Source of the DNA: an uncultured Eubacterium sp.
GTDB taxonomy: Bacteria; Bacillota; Clostridia; Peptostreptococcales; Anaerovoracaceae
Assembly (NCBI GenBank): GCA_937894585.1
Contig: CALBGO010000028.1
Coordinates: 1-60,806, forward strand
Reading direction: 5' to 3'
Length of the DNA stretch: 60,806 nt
Shown here: in pieces, positions 60,507-60,806 of the stretch
How the letters are laid out: every line of letters starts with the position of its first letter
Position numbering within the stretch: position 1 is the first letter of the stretch
Translations under genes and position numbers: made by a program
Notes under the pieces: model-generated
The model's database searches: none
The model's input: only the letters and a program-made list of their open reading frames with translations
Told to the model about the DNA's origin: nothing

Positions 60507-60806
60507 TCACTTTATGATAACCTTCCATTTATTATCTTCGATTATATATTGAAATTCATTCAGGCTCTCATCAAGTATAACCTTAAGAAGCTCCGAAAAA
60601 TCACTGACTGTTTTTATACCGGGCAGATGTTCCCTGTTGATCCAGCGCATTTCACCTTCATCGGAGGAGACCACTTCTCCGTAAAAATCCGTTGTATGAA
60701 ACAAGAAAACAACATAACGCCCGTTATCAACGGGAAATTGTTTTACACCGCACGAGACTGTGAAAGTTTTTCTGTAAATTAGCCTTCTATGGTAATTAGA
60801 TAGCTT
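60507..60806 (-). CDS. Nudix hydrolase, C-terminal part (runs off window)
   Basis: The open frame continues past the right edge. The visible 99 codons include FTVSCGVKQFPVDNGRYVVF, FYGEVVSSDEGEMRWINREH and EFQYI near the end, which match the C-terminal half of 8-oxo-dGTP diphosphatase-type Nudix proteins (VKQF and SSDEGEMxW). The Nudix box would lie just off the window; the first visible codons (KLSNYHRR) do not fit the expected EETGL, so the upstream join may be damaged. Confidence 0.7.
   Translation of the reverse strand, partial: KLSNYHRRLIYRKTFTVSCGVKQFPVDNGRYVVFLFHTTDFYGEVVSSDEGEMRWINREHLPGIKTVSDFSELLKVILDESLNEFQYIIEDNKWKVIIK

Overview
This window is chromosomal DNA from a low-to-medium GC, Gram-positive anaerobe of the Clostridia. 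Three things point to this: strong AGGAGG-type ribosome binding sites, sigma-A promoters with TTGACA/TATAAT boxes, and gene content typical of amino-acid-fermenting, butyrate-forming gut clostridia. That content includes a 3-hydroxybutyryl-CoA dehydrogenase, a butyryl/4-hydroxybutyrate-type CoA-transferase, a full histidine-to-glutamate pathway, and a PyrK-dependent dihydroorotate dehydrogenase. A family such as Anaerovoracaceae (Clostridiales family XIII) is my guess, not a demonstrated fact. I see no phage, insertion sequence, integrase or CRISPR array.

Layout. 1-5.1 kb: yqhQ and a long rho, then a repeat-rich 1.4 kb spacer and the wreck of a surface-protein gene. 5.2-9.9 kb: hbd with a Rex-like operator, an ECF sigma factor with a degenerate phosphoglucose-isomerase-like partner, a conserved hypothetical, and a CvpA-like membrane protein. 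10.1-16.2 kb: a pyrimidine operon, pyrC-K-D-F-E-B-I, with repeats in two internal spacers. 16.2-20.3 kb: a spacer packed with hairpins and short repeats, then a GH18 protein, a Nudix hydrolase, a lipoprotein, an SDR and tRNA-Arg(CCT) with a duplicated 5' part. 20.8-22.2 kb: the CoA-transferase, again with a Rex-like operator. 22.3-29.6 kb: two fused ABC ATPase-permeases diverging from a C39-like secreted peptidase and a frameshifted lipoprotein. 29.8-37.0 kb: alr, a purine permease, and a GT2/GtrA/YfhO envelope-glycosylation set. 37.5-41.6 kb: a two-component system and a MarR-regulated MATE pump. 41.8-45.4 kb: an M20 peptidase with two permease-like membrane proteins and a MerR regulator gene broken by one stop codon. 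45.7-49.1 kb: a HAD phosphatase, a DUF4430 lipoprotein, an amidohydrolase that has lost metal ligands, and a DUF2284 protein. 49.3-58.7 kb: the hut cluster (hutH, hutU, hutI, fchA, ftcD), a GntR regulator and a YjiH-type transporter. 59.3-60.5 kb: an L,D-transpeptidase; the window ends inside a Nudix gene.

How it fits together. Histidine is taken up (probably by the YjiH-like protein) and degraded to glutamate plus formimino-tetrahydrofolate; FchA recovers the one-carbon unit. Reduced acyl-CoA end products pass through Hbd and the CoA-transferase. Rex-like sites just downstream of both promoters suggest that the NADH/NAD ratio sets this branch.

The least explained parts are: (a) the sigma factor/PGI-like pair, (b) the palindromes with TGACA/TGTCA arms clustered at 16.5 kb and 54.8 kb, (c) small tandem arrays with a period near 37 bp in several unrelated spacers, (d) the MerR gene with an in-frame stop next to an intact 19-bp-spacer promoter, and (e) the A10 tract that splits a lipoprotein gene.
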